Part shown: positions 26,552 through 35,102 of the stretch, piece by piece | Layout: each line of letters begins with the position of its first letter | Position numbering within the stretch: position 1 is the stretch's first letter | Notes under the pieces: generated by a model | What the model was told of the DNA's origin: nothing | Seen by the model: only the letters and a program-made list of their open reading frames with translations | Database searches by the model: none | Translations under genes and position numbers: made by a program | DNA from: Pseudomonas mendocina | GTDB taxonomy: Bacteria > Pseudomonadota > Gammaproteobacteria > Pseudomonadales > Pseudomonadaceae | Direction of reading: 5' to 3' | Assembly: GCF_900636545.1 (NCBI RefSeq) | Contig: NZ_LR134290.1 | Span: 2,232,001-2,296,000, forward strand | Length of the DNA stretch: 64,000 nucleotides

Positions 26552-27709
26552 ATGGCCTTCTCCGAACGCATCGCCCGCCTGAAAAGCTCCCTGATTCGTG
26601 AAATTCTTGCCGCGGCGCAACGTCCGGAAGTGATGTCGTTCGCCGGCGGTCTGCCGGCCGAACCGATGCTGCCGAAGGTGGACTGGGCCGAGATGCCGGC
26701 GAGCATGGGCCAATACGGCATGAGCGAGGGTGAGCCGGCGCTGCGCGAAGCCATCGCCGCCGAAGCGCGCGCCCTCGGTGTGCCCTGCGATGCCAGCCAG
26801 GTGCTGATCGTCAGCGGTTCGCAGCAGACGTTGGACCTGGCCTCCAAGTTGTTCATCGATCCGGGCACCGAAGTATTGCTCGAGGCGCCGACCTACCTGG
26901 CCGCGCTGCAGGCCTTCCAGCTGTTCGGCGCCGATTGCATCAGCGTCCCGCAGGAGGCCGACGGCCCCGAACTGGCGGCGCTGCGCCAGCGTCTGGAAAA
27001 CCACAAGCCGGCTTTCGCCTACCTGATTCCGACCTTCCAGAACCCGTCCGGCACCCGTTACAGCGAAGCCAAGCGTGAAGCTGTGGCGGCGCTGCTCGAC
27101 GAGTTCGGCGTGACTCTGATCGAGGATGAGCCATACCGCGAGCTGGTGTTCGACGCCGGCAGCGCCACCCCCATCGTCAGCCGCCTGAAGAAGGCCAGTT
27201 GGATCTACACCGGCACCGTGTCCAAGACGCTGCTGCCGGGGCTGCGTGTTGGCTACCTGATTGCCACCAAGGACTTGTATCCGCATCTGCTGCGTCTGAA
27301 ACAGTCGGCCGATCTGCATACCAACCGTATCGGCCAATGGCAGGCGCTGCAGTGGCTGGGGAGCGAGCAGTACCGCGGTCACCTGGCCGAGCTGCGCGAT
27401 TTCTACCGCATTCGCCGCGACGCCATGCAGGCGGCGCTACAGGAGCACTTCGGTGATCTGGCAACGTGGGAAATCCCCCAGGGCGGCCTGTTCTTCTGGC
27501 TGACCCTCAAGCAGCCGCTCGATACCCGCACGCTGCTCGATGCTGCTTTGGCGCAGAACGTTGCCTTCATGCCGGGCGAGCCGTTCTTCATCGATCCGGA
27601 TGCCAACCCCGGCCACCTGCGACTGAACTTCAGTCATGTGGCGCCGGAGCGCCTGGGCGAGGGGCTGCGCCGACTGGCGGCGGTTATCCGTGACGCGCAG
27701 GGTGCGTGA
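26552..27709 (+). CDS. PLP-dependent aminotransferase, class I/II
   Basis: The 385 residues form an aspartate-aminotransferase-fold enzyme of the LysN/2-aminoadipate branch. MSFAGGLPAEPMLPKVDW is the substrate-recognition opening, LIVSGSQQTLDLASKLFIDP follows, then YLIPTFQNPSGTRYS and the PLP Lys in GTVSKTLLPGLRVGYL. LRLNFSHVAPERLGEGLRRL closes the protein. Branched-chain, aromatic or aminoadipate substrates are all possible. It is divergent from the MarR gene, and a repeat then separates it from the GST gene. Confidence 0.83.
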   Translation: MAFSERIARLKSSLIREILAAAQRPEVMSFAGGLPAEPMLPKVDWAEMPASMGQYGMSEGEPALREAIAAEARALGVPCDASQVLIVSGSQQTLDLASKLFIDPGTEVLLEAPTYLAALQAFQLFGADCISVPQEADGPELAALRQRLENHKPAFAYLIPTFQNPSGTRYSEAKREAVAALLDEFGVTLIEDEPYRELVFDAGSATPIVSRLKKASWIYTGTVSKTLLPGLRVGYLIATKDLYPHLLRLKQSADLHTNRIGQWQALQWLGSEQYRGHLAELRDFYRIRRDAMQAALQEHFGDLATWEIPQGGLFFWLTLKQPLDTRTLLDAALAQNVAFMPGEPFFIDPDANPGHLRLNFSHVAPERLGEGLRRLAAVIRDAQGA

Positions 27710-27721
27710 TTGATTGGTTTC

Positions 27722-27771
27722 TGTGGGAGCGGCTTCAGCCGCGAATTTCCCGGGCGTAGTAGTTCCTACAG
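27722..27771. repeat. REP-type GTGGGAGCGGCTTCAGCCGCGAA element
   Basis: GTGGGAGCGGCTTCAGCCGCGAATTTCCCGGGC is one full arm. The opposite arm is degenerate (AGTTCCTACAGAAGCGGGG). It lies in the aminotransferase-GST gap. Confidence 0.6.
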
Positions 27772-27827
27772 AAGCGGGGGCAATTGGCGGCGAGCATGCC
27801 GCGAGGATTGATAGGGAGGGCAACGCG

Positions 27828-28430
27828 ATGTTCAAGGTCTACGGTGATTACCGCTCGGGCAACTGCTACAAGGTCAAGCTGATGCTGCATCTGCTCGGTA
27901 AACTCTACGAGTGGGTGCCGATCGACATTCTCAAGGGCGAGACGCAGAGCGAAGCCTTCCTGGCCAAGAACCCCAACGGCAAGATCCCGGTGCTGGAACT
28001 GGACGACGGCACCTGCCTGTGGGAGTCCAACGCCATTCTCAACTACCTCGCCGATGGCAGCGAGTTCCTGCCCAGCGAGCCGCGCCTGCGCACTCAGGTG
28101 CTGCAGTGGCAGTTCTTCGAGCAGTACAGCCATGAGCCCTACGTTGCGGTGGCGCGTTTCATCCAGCTCTATCAGGGCATGCCCGAGGAACGCCGCGAGG
28201 AGCACGCGCGCTGCCTGAAGCTCGGCTACAAGGCCCTGAAGGTGATGGAGAAACAGCTCGAACGCACGCCCTATCTGGTCGGCGAGCACTACTCCATCGC
28301 CGATATCGCCCTGTATGCCTACACCCACGTGGCCGATGAGGGCGGTTTCAGCCTCGAAGCCTTCCCGGCCGTGCGCGCCTGGCTCGAGCGCGTGGCCAGC
28401 CATCCGCGTCATGTGACCATGCTGGGCTGA
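27828..28430 (+). CDS. Glutathione S-transferase family protein
   Basis: The 200 residues from ATG 27828 form a thioredoxin-like N-domain (MFKVYGDYRSGNCYKVKLML, PNGKIPVLELDDGTCLWESN with the cis-Pro and glutathione-holding ES) and a helical C-domain (YLVGEHYSIADIALYAYTHV, the N-capping box). RSGNCYK puts Ser/Cys near the active-site position. The start follows AGGGAGGGCAACGCG. Physiological substrate unknown. It lies between the aminotransferase and the permease genes on the same strand. Confidence 0.85.
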   Translation: MFKVYGDYRSGNCYKVKLMLHLLGKLYEWVPIDILKGETQSEAFLAKNPNGKIPVLELDDGTCLWESNAILNYLADGSEFLPSEPRLRTQVLQWQFFEQYSHEPYVAVARFIQLYQGMPEERREEHARCLKLGYKALKVMEKQLERTPYLVGEHYSIADIALYAYTHVADEGGFSLEAFPAVRAWLERVASHPRHVTMLG

Positions 28431-28492
28431 GCTGCCTGGCAGCTGTACCAGCCTCGACTAGAGTTTGGCGGTAACCGTACGAGGGAGCCGCC

Positions 28493-29920
28493 ATGTCGGA
28501 TGGAAGTCGCAAGCTGGGCCTGGGGGCGCTGACCGCACTGGTGGTGGGCTCGATGGTCGGTGGCGGGATCTTCTCGCTGCCGCAGAACATCGCCGCGCGG
28601 GCCGATGTCGGCGCGGTGCTGATCGGCTGGGGCATCACCGCGGTGGGCATGTTGGCGCTGGCCTTCGTGTTCCAGAACCTGGCCAACCGCAAGCCGCAGC
28701 TCGATGGCGGGGTGTACGTCTACGCCAAGGCGGGCCTCGGCGACTACATGGGTTTTTCCTCGGCCTGGGGCTACTGGATGAGCGCCTGGCTGGGCAATGT
28801 TGGCTACTTCGTCCTGCTCTTTTCTACCCTGGGTTACTTCTTCCCGGCTTTTGGCCAGGGCAATACGCCGCGGGCTATCGTCTGCGCATCGGTGTTGCTG
28901 TGGTGCGTGCATGTCCTGGTGCTACGCGGCATCAAGGAAGCTGCGCTGATCAACATGATCACCACCGTGGCCAAGCTGGTGCCGATCGTGCTGTTCATCA
29001 TCATCGTAGGGCTGGCTTTCGATCGCGATATCTTCACCCGCGACATATGGGGGCGCAGCAACCCGCAATTCGGTGGGGTGCTGGAGCAGGTGCGCAACAT
29101 GATGCTGGTCACCGTGTTCGTGTTCATCGGCATCGAAGGGGCGAGCGTGTACTCGTCGCGTGCCGAGCGCCGCCGCGATGTGGGCAAGGCCACGGTGATC
29201 GGCTTTCTCGGCGTGCTGGCGCTTTTGATGCTGGTCAATCTCTTGTCGCTGGGTGTGATGAGCCAGCCCGAGCTGGCGGCGCTGCAGAACCCGTCGATGG
29301 CCGGGGTGCTGGAGCATGTAGTGGGGCGCTGGGGCGCGGTGTTCATCAGCATCGGCTTGGCGGTATCGCTGCTCGGTGCGCTGCTGTCCTGGGCACTGCT
29401 GTGCGCCGAAATCCTCTTCGTCTCCGCCAAGGACGGCACCATGCCGGCCTTTCTGCGTCGGGAGAACGCCAACCAGGTGCCGGTCAACGCGCTGTGGTTG
29501 ACCAATGGCATGATCCAGCTGTTTCTGCTGATCACCCTGTTTTCCCAGGGCACCTACCTGTCGCTCATCTACCTCGCGTCGTCGATGATTCTGGTGCCCT
29601 ACCTGTGGTCGGCGGTCTATGCGCTGCTGCTAGCGCTGCGCGGTGAAACCTACGAAGACCAGGCCGGGCTACGCCGCAAGGATCTGGCCGTCGGCCTGCT
29701 GGCGGTGGGCTACGCGATCTGGCTGTTGTATGCCGGCGGGGTCAAGTACCTGCTGCTGTCGGCGCTGCTCTACGCGCCGGGGGCGCTGCTGTTTCGCCAG
29801 GCCAAGCGCGAGCAGGGGCAGGTGCTGTTCACCCGCTACGAATGGCCGATCTTCGCCGCCGTGTTGCTGACCGCCGTGCTGGCCGGCTATGGCCTGTATG
29901 CCGGTCACCTGACACTGTAG
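28493..29920 (+). CDS. APC-family basic amino acid permease/antiporter
   Basis: The 475 residues give about 12-13 membrane segments. The opening GLGALTALVVGSMVGGGIFS matches the helix-1 substrate-binding loop (GSMVGGGIF), with FVFIGIEGASVYSSRAERRR in helix 6 and YLWSAVYALLLAL later. This is typical of the arginine/ornithine and lysine transporter branch (ArcD/YdgI-like). No arc operon is adjacent, so the substrate is inferred only to be a basic amino acid. The ATG is preceded by GAGGGAGCCGCC. Confidence 0.82.
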   Translation: MSDGSRKLGLGALTALVVGSMVGGGIFSLPQNIAARADVGAVLIGWGITAVGMLALAFVFQNLANRKPQLDGGVYVYAKAGLGDYMGFSSAWGYWMSAWLGNVGYFVLLFSTLGYFFPAFGQGNTPRAIVCASVLLWCVHVLVLRGIKEAALINMITTVAKLVPIVLFIIIVGLAFDRDIFTRDIWGRSNPQFGGVLEQVRNMMLVTVFVFIGIEGASVYSSRAERRRDVGKATVIGFLGVLALLMLVNLLSLGVMSQPELAALQNPSMAGVLEHVVGRWGAVFISIGLAVSLLGALLSWALLCAEILFVSAKDGTMPAFLRRENANQVPVNALWLTNGMIQLFLLITLFSQGTYLSLIYLASSMILVPYLWSAVYALLLALRGETYEDQAGLRRKDLAVGLLAVGYAIWLLYAGGVKYLLLSALLYAPGALLFRQAKREQGQVLFTRYEWPIFAAVLLTAVLAGYGLYAGHLTL

Positions 29921-29988
29921 CGCTGGACAAAGCGGCCAGCGCGCGGATAATCCGCCCCATCGCCCTCTGACTCTGGCTTCGCGACCCC

Positions 29989-30393
29989 ATGCGCAAAACC
30001 CTGCGTACCGCCCTGATCTGGATGCTGATGCTGGCCCTGCCGGCACAGGCCATGGCGGCGCTCGGCATGCAGTTGTGCGAGCAGGTGCATCGCAGCGGCG
30101 CTCTGCAGATGAGCTCGACTCAGCAGGGCGAGCACGGCATGCACCACGACATGGCGGCCGACAGCGCACATGGCGCGCATCAGGACGCCGCCCCGGTGGC
30201 CAGCAGCGATGCTCCCGCCGATGGCAGCCTCTGCACCCTGTGCGCCTTCTGCGTCGGTGTCGCCGCGCCCAGTCAGCCGTTTCTGAATGACTCTGCCCTG
30301 CAAACCGTCGAGCCGGCTACAGCCTGGCCCGACCGCCTTATCGTCGGCGTGGCCGACACGCCCGAACGCCCCCCGCGTCCTTCTCTCGCCTGA
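29989..30393 (+). CDS. Small exported His-rich protein, first gene of copper operon
   Basis: The 134 residues start with a signal peptide (LIWMLMLALPAQAMAALG). The mature part is His/Met/Gln-rich (QQGEHGMHHDMAADSAHGAH) and contains a SLCTLCAFCVG triplet of cysteines, a likely metal or heme-like ligand site resembling small DUF2946-type proteins in copper clusters. It is upstream of four copper-protein genes on the same strand with short gaps, so a periplasmic copper role is probable. No enzymatic motif is seen. Confidence 0.65.
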   Translation: MRKTLRTALIWMLMLALPAQAMAALGMQLCEQVHRSGALQMSSTQQGEHGMHHDMAADSAHGAHQDAAPVASSDAPADGSLCTLCAFCVGVAAPSQPFLNDSALQTVEPATAWPDRLIVGVADTPERPPRPSLA

Positions 30394-30467
30394 GCCCCTT
30401 AGGTAGCGCCGTCCTGCGGCGCCTGTAGCTCACGCGGCCGCCTGGCCGCCGTACGCGAGAACACATC

Positions 30468-30767
30468 ATGATTTTGCATTCCCTTGCCGGAAGGCTGCTG
30501 GGCATCGCCGTCCTGGCGCTGCCCGGCATCCTGATGGCGGCCCAGCCCGATCCGCTGGACGCCAACGCCGCCGTGCCGGCGCAGGATTACCGTTTCCCTC
30601 TGCAGGACTACCGCGCCCAGGCCGACGAGCCGTTGCAGGACTGGCGCGCGGCTAACGATCTGGTCGGCCGTATCGGCGGCTGGCGCACCTACAGCATGGA
30701 AGGCTGGGAGCAGCCGGCCGAGCAAGGCCCCGAGCCCGTCGAGGGAGGTGACCATGACCACCATTAA
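30468..30767 (+). CDS. Small exported protein of a copper operon, unknown function
   Basis: The 99 residues start with a signal (LAGRLLGIAVLALPGILMAAQ). The mature part holds DYRFPLQDYRAQADEPLQDW, RIGGWRTYSMEGW and a C-terminal GGDHDHH. Similar small proteins sit directly ahead of TolC-like genes in pseudomonad metal clusters, but I know no role for them. The stop overlaps the start of the TolC gene by 14 bases, so the two are translated together. Confidence 0.6.
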   Translation: MILHSLAGRLLGIAVLALPGILMAAQPDPLDANAAVPAQDYRFPLQDYRAQADEPLQDWRAANDLVGRIGGWRTYSMEGWEQPAEQGPEPVEGGDHDHH

Positions 30768-32154
30768 ACCCGCCGTGCTGCTCTGCGCCGCGCTGCTGCT
30801 GGCCGGCTGCGCCGGTTTCAGCGAGGACGGCGGTTTCGACCCGGTGCAGCAAAGCGCCGAGCGCCAGCTGGACAAGCAACTGCTGTGGGCCCGCGACGAG
30901 GCCGGGCGCAGCCAGATCGATGCACGCGTCGCCGAGCTGCTGGCCGAACCCCTGAGCCTGGACGCCGCGGTGCAGCTGGCGCTGCTCAACAACCGTGCTC
31001 TGCAGGCGTCCTTCGACGAGCTGGGCATCGGCGAGGCCGAGCGCGTGCAGGCCGGGCGCCTGCCCAATCCCGGTTTCTCCTATGGCCGTCTGGAAAAGGG
31101 CAGCGAGGTCGAATACGAGCGCGGCCTGCACCTGAACCTGGCACGCCTGATCGCCCTGCCGCTGACCTCGCGCCTGGAAGGTCGGCGCTTCGAGCAACTG
31201 CAGCGGCAGACCAGCCTGGCGGTGTTCGACCTGGCCAGTGAGACGCGCAAGGCCTGGTACCAGGCGGTCGCCGCCGAGGAGAGCCTGGTCTACGCACGGC
31301 AGGTGCTGGACGCCGCCGAAGCCAGCGCCGAGCTGGCCCGGCGCATGGTTGCGGTGGGCAACTTCAGCAGGCTGCAGCAGGCCGAGCAGCAGAACTTCTA
31401 CGCCGAGGCCGGCATCGGTCTGTTGCAGGCCGAACAGGCGCGGGTGCGCAGCCGCGAGCAGCTGACCCGGCTGCTCGGCCTGTGGGGCGAGCAACTCGAC
31501 TACCGCCTGCCCGAACGCCTGCCGACGTTGCCGAAAAGCGCCGACGAGCTGCCGGACGTGGAGCGCCTGGCCATGAGCCAGCGCCAGGACATCCAGGCCG
31601 TGCGCCTGGATGCCGAGCGTCTGGCGCAGAACCTCGGCCTGACCCGCACCACGCGTTTCATCAACGTGCTGGAGCTGGGCGTGGTCAACAACCGCTCCAA
31701 CGAGGAGCCGACCCAACGAGGCTACGAGATCAGCGTTGAGCTGCCGCTGTTCGACTGGAGCGGTGCCAAGGTGGCGCGCGCCGAGGCGCAGTATCGCCAG
31801 GCGCTCAACCGCGCCGCCGAGACGGCGATCAACGCGCGCTCGCAGGTGCGCGAGGCCTATCACGCCTACCGCAACTCCTTCGAGCTGGCGCAGCACTACC
31901 GCACCGAGGTGCTGCCGCTACGTCAGCGCATCGCCGAGGAAAACCTGCTGCGCTACAACGGCATGTTCATCAGCACCTTCGACCTGCTCGCCGATGCGCG
32001 CCGCCAGGTGCAGGCAGTGGATGGCTACCTGCAGGCGCAGCGCGCCTTCTGGCTGGCGCGCGCCGACCTCGACATGGCCCTGTTGGGCGCCCCCAATCCC
32101 TCGCTCGGCGCGGCGCCTGCCGCTGCTGCCGAGCCGGCCGCCGCCGGCCACTGA
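30754..32154 (+). CDS. TolC-family outer-membrane lipoprotein channel, copper operon
   Basis: The protein has about 466 residues. The start at ATG 30754 follows GGGAGGT 5 bases upstream; a GTG two codons earlier (30748) is possible. The signal is VLLCAALLLAGCAGFS (lipobox LAGC). Two TolC repeats follow: a first half with PLSLDAAVQLALLNNRALQA and a second with YEISVELPLFDWSGAKVARA and ARSQVREAYHAYRNSFELAQ. Outer-membrane channels of this type normally pair with a membrane-fusion protein and an inner-membrane pump, and neither is in this operon. It probably works with the periplasmic copper proteins downstream or borrows a pump elsewhere. Confidence 0.85.
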   Translation: MTTIKPAVLLCAALLLAGCAGFSEDGGFDPVQQSAERQLDKQLLWARDEAGRSQIDARVAELLAEPLSLDAAVQLALLNNRALQASFDELGIGEAERVQAGRLPNPGFSYGRLEKGSEVEYERGLHLNLARLIALPLTSRLEGRRFEQLQRQTSLAVFDLASETRKAWYQAVAAEESLVYARQVLDAAEASAELARRMVAVGNFSRLQQAEQQNFYAEAGIGLLQAEQARVRSREQLTRLLGLWGEQLDYRLPERLPTLPKSADELPDVERLAMSQRQDIQAVRLDAERLAQNLGLTRTTRFINVLELGVVNNRSNEEPTQRGYEISVELPLFDWSGAKVARAEAQYRQALNRAAETAINARSQVREAYHAYRNSFELAQHYRTEVLPLRQRIAEENLLRYNGMFISTFDLLADARRQVQAVDGYLQAQRAFWLARADLDMALLGAPNPSLGAAPAAAAEPAAAGH

Positions 32155-32170
32155 ACAAGGAATTTCCCAG

Positions 32171-33583
32171 ATGGTTTCACGACGCGATTTCTTTCTCGGG
32201 GCCGGCGCCATCGGCGCTGCGGTGGCCACTTCGGCGGTCAGCCGGGTGGCTATGGCGGCCCTGCCCGAGCCGGTGCTGCAGGCCAGCGCCGACACCCAAC
32301 CGCCGCTGCAGCCGGGCAGTGGGCGACCCTACAACCCGGTGGTCACCCTCAACGGCTGGACCCTGCCGTGGCGCATGAACAACGGCGTCAAGGAGTTCCA
32401 CCTGGTCGCCGAGCCGGTGGTACGCGAGCTGGCGCCCGGCTACAAGGCCCACCTGTGGGGCTACAACGGTCAGTCGCCGGGGCCGACCATCGAGGTGGTG
32501 GAGGGCGACCGGGTGCGCATCTTCGTCACCAACAAGCTGCCCGAGCACACCAGCATCCACTGGCACGGCCAGCGTCTGCCCAACGGCATGGACGGCGTCG
32601 CGGGGCTGACCCAGCCGGCGATTCCGGTGGGCAAGACCTTCGTCTACGAGTTCCTCGCCCGCCGCCCCGGCACCTTCATGTACCACCCGCACGCCGACGA
32701 GATGGTGCAGATGGCCATGGGCATGATGGGTTTCTGGGTCACCCACCCCAAGGAGCATCATCCGCTGATCAGCGAGGTGGACCGCGACTACTGCTTCCTG
32801 CTCAGCGCCTACGACATCGAGCCGGGCGCTTACACGCCGAAGATCATGCAGATGCTCGACTTCAACCTGTGGACCTTCAACAGCCGCGTGTTCCCCGGCA
32901 TCGACCCGCTGGTGGCGCGCCAGGGCGAGCGGGTGCGTCTGCGCGTCGGCAACCTGACCATGACCAACCACCCGATCCACCTGCATGGCCACGAGTTCGA
33001 GGTCACCGGCACCGACGGCGGGCCGACCCCGGTCGGTTCGCGCTGGCCGGAAGTAACCGCCGACGTGGCGGTGGGGCAGATGCGCCAGCTCGAGTTCATC
33101 GCCGACGAGGAGGGCGACTGGGCGCTGCACTGCCACAAGAGCCACCACACCATGAACGCCATGGGCCACGACGTGCCGACCCTGGTCGGTGTCGATCACC
33201 GCGACATGACCCGCAAGATCGCCAAACTGGTGCCGGACTACATGGTGATGGGCGAGCGCGGCATGGCCGACATGGCGGAGATGCAGATGCCGCTGCCGGA
33301 CAACACCGTGCCGATGATGACCGGCGACGGCCCGTTCGGCTCGGTGGAGATGGGCGGCATGTTCACCATGCTCAAGGTGCGCAAGGAGCAGGCCGCTGGC
33401 GACTACCTCGACCCGGGCTGGTTCAAGCATCCGGCCGGCACCGTGGCCTATGAGTGGAAGGGCGCACTGGCCAACCCGAGCCGCTCGCACGGCGGCGGCG
33501 GCCAGTCTATGCCACTCAAGCAGCCGCTCGAGGCACCGGTGGAAGTGCAGGTACGCAAGCCCGGTGGTCATGCCGGGCATTGA
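32171..33583 (+). CDS. Tat-exported multicopper oxidase
   Basis: The protein has 470 residues. The N-terminus MVSRRDFFLGAGAIG is a twin-arginine signal. All copper-ligand motifs are present in order: HWHGQRLP, FMYHPHADE, PIHLHGHEF and HCHKSHHTMNAM (with the type-1 Cys, His and axial Met). A Met-rich stretch (GERGMADMAEMQMP; VPMMTGDGP) follows, as in copper-resistance oxidases. It would oxidise Cu(I) in the periplasm. The sequence resembles the compact CopA-like oxidases rather than full-length CopA. It is translated 16 bases after the TolC gene. Confidence 0.88.
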   Translation: MVSRRDFFLGAGAIGAAVATSAVSRVAMAALPEPVLQASADTQPPLQPGSGRPYNPVVTLNGWTLPWRMNNGVKEFHLVAEPVVRELAPGYKAHLWGYNGQSPGPTIEVVEGDRVRIFVTNKLPEHTSIHWHGQRLPNGMDGVAGLTQPAIPVGKTFVYEFLARRPGTFMYHPHADEMVQMAMGMMGFWVTHPKEHHPLISEVDRDYCFLLSAYDIEPGAYTPKIMQMLDFNLWTFNSRVFPGIDPLVARQGERVRLRVGNLTMTNHPIHLHGHEFEVTGTDGGPTPVGSRWPEVTADVAVGQMRQLEFIADEEGDWALHCHKSHHTMNAMGHDVPTLVGVDHRDMTRKIAKLVPDYMVMGERGMADMAEMQMPLPDNTVPMMTGDGPFGSVEMGGMFTMLKVRKEQAAGDYLDPGWFKHPAGTVAYEWKGALANPSRSHGGGGQSMPLKQPLEAPVEVQVRKPGGHAGH

Positions 33584-33634
33584 CGGGGCGGGCTGCCACG
33601 CGGCCCGGTCCCCACAGCAAGCGAGGATTCACCG

Positions 33635-34129
33635 ATGAAAACAGCACAGTTAATGGTTCTGACCCTGATCGGGCTGCTCGGCAGCCCGGCAGCGCTGGCC
33701 CATAGCGAGACGCACGAGCGCCATCAGGCCGCCGCAACGATCAGGGAGCAGAAGCCCTGGGGCATCGCCGGCGATGCCGGTGAGGTCGACCGCACCATCG
33801 AGATCCGCATGACCGATCAGATGCGTTTCACCCCGGATCGGCTGCAGGTCCGGCAGGGCGAGACCATTCGTTTCGTCCACCGCAACGACGGCAGGATCCT
33901 CCACGAGTTCGTCATCGGTACCCGCGAAACCCTGGATGAACATGCCGAGGCAATGCTGCGTTTTCCCGGCATGGAACACGACGAGCCCTACATGGCCCAC
34001 GTTGCGCCGGGGCAGAGCGGCGAGATGATCTGGACCTTCAACCGCGCAGGCGAATTCGATTTCGCCTGCCTGATCGCCGGCCACTACCAGGCCGGCATGG
34101 TCGGCACCATCCGGGTGCTGGCCGACTGA
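33635..34129 (+). CDS. Cupredoxin-domain periplasmic protein
   Basis: The 164 residues start with a signal (LMVLTLIGLLGSPAALA). Residues about 55-164 are a plastocyanin-like fold: a copper-binding His in HEFVIGTRE and a C-x-x-x-x-H-x-x-x-x-M loop in FACLIAGHYQAGM. The N-terminal mature part is His-rich. It probably passes copper between the oxidase and CusF-like protein or other carriers. It is separated from the oxidase gene by 51 bases and from the next gene by 19, on the same strand. Confidence 0.82.
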   Translation: MKTAQLMVLTLIGLLGSPAALAHSETHERHQAAATIREQKPWGIAGDAGEVDRTIEIRMTDQMRFTPDRLQVRQGETIRFVHRNDGRILHEFVIGTRETLDEHAEAMLRFPGMEHDEPYMAHVAPGQSGEMIWTFNRAGEFDFACLIAGHYQAGMVGTIRVLAD

Positions 34130-34148
34130 CCTACGAGAGGAAACACGC

Positions 34149-34442
34149 ATGAAAAAGCCATTGCTGATCGCGGCGCTGGCCGCCCTGTTCAGTCTGCCGT
34201 TGCAGGCCGCCGACCCCACGCCGCTGAGCCAGGGCGAGGTGCGCAAGGTGGACGCCGCCGCGCAGAAGATCACCCTGCGTCACGGCCCCATCGCCAGTAT
34301 CGGCATGCCGCCGATGACCATGGTGTTCGAGGTTGAGAAAGCGGAACTGCTGGAAGGAGTTTCAGCGGGAGAGAAGGTGCGCTTCCAGGCGCGCCAGGAG
34401 GGTAACCGTTACATCGTTACCGAACTGCAGGTGGTGGAGTAG
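34149..34442 (+). CDS. CusF-like periplasmic copper chaperone
   Basis: The 97 residues start with a signal (LLIAALAALFSLPLQAAD). The mature part is a small OB fold with the CusF ligands in LRHGPIASIGMPPMTMVFEV (His, two Met and a nearby aromatic or hydrophobic residue). CusF binds Cu(I)/Ag(I) and hands it to the CusCBA efflux complex. In this operon the outer-membrane partner is present but not CusA or CusB. It is the last gene before a strong convergent hairpin. Confidence 0.85.
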   Translation: MKKPLLIAALAALFSLPLQAADPTPLSQGEVRKVDAAAQKITLRHGPIASIGMPPMTMVFEVEKAELLEGVSAGEKVRFQARQEGNRYIVTELQVVE

Positions 34443-34450
34443 CCAGCAGA

Positions 34451-34480
34451 GCCGGCCCGGGCATTGCGCTCCGGGCCGGC
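34451..34480. terminator. Ten-bp GC-rich hairpin between convergent genes
   Basis: GCCGGCCCGG and CCGGGCCGGC pair perfectly around a 10-base loop. The hairpin lies between the CusF stop and the HU gene's 3' end. There is no T-run on either strand, so termination would be weak or factor-assisted, but it can stabilise both messages. Confidence 0.6.
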
Positions 34481-34486
34481 GAACAA

Positions 34487-34765
34487 TCAATTCAGCGCGT
34501 CAGTCAGGGCCTTGGCCGGCACCAGCTTGACCACTTTCTTGGCAGCGATTTCGATGCTCTTGCCAGTCTGCGGGTTACGGCCAGTACGTGCCGGGCGCTC
34601 GCTCACTTTCAGTTTGCCGATACCCGGCAGGGTGATCTCACCATCGTTTTCCAGCGCGTCGCCGACAATTTCGCCCAACTGATCGATCAGGGTGCGGACA
34701 GTGGCTTTCGGCAGGGATACGGCCTCGGCCAGGTCGCTGATCAGTTGGTCTTTGGTGATTGCCAT
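34487..34765 (-). CDS. hupB: HU-family DNA-binding protein
   Basis: The 92 residues from ATG 34765 begin MAITKDQLISDLAEAVSLPK. The HU/IHF signature GIGKLKVSERPARTGRNPQT is present (the DNA-gripping arm), and VKLVPAKALTDALN closes the protein. A longer in-frame start at 34879 is rejected because the family opening is at 34765. HU shapes the nucleoid and assists replication and repair. The hupA/hupB naming is by resemblance only. It converges with the copper operon. Confidence 0.92.
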   Translation of the reverse strand: MAITKDQLISDLAEAVSLPKATVRTLIDQLGEIVGDALENDGEITLPGIGKLKVSERPARTGRNPQTGKSIEIAAKKVVKLVPAKALTDALN

Positions 34766-35102
34766 GATGTAACTCCGTTTGCAGGTGAGAGGTTCGGCGC
34801 AGCAGGCGCGGGCCTGCTCGGCCGAAAACGTGGGAAAGCTAGCATAAAAGATACGCCTCGGTAGCGCCGCAGCAGGCACTTCCGATAGGGCTTAGTGTCG
34901 CAGCGGCCCTTGTGGTTCCAGTACGCGATTAAAAAACGTATCGGTATTCCGCTTCCGTGGGGCTCGTGGCCCTGGGCGTGGCTCGCCGCTCGGCGTGTAG
35001 CGGTGAGCGCTCGATGCATTTTCATTGTTTCTGGCAAGCCAGACGGCGACTTGGCGTGGCTCGACTAAGCTACTGAAACCTGCCCATTGCTGGAGTGCCA
35101 TC
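34766..35102. other. Intergenic region between hup and the chemoreceptor gene
   Basis: The 337 bases separate two divergent genes and must hold both promoters. An AT-rich patch (TAGCATAAAAGATACG at about 34840-34858) is the likely hup promoter region, but I cannot place a -35 with confidence. No repeat, RNA or small gene is recognisable. Confidence 0.5.
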
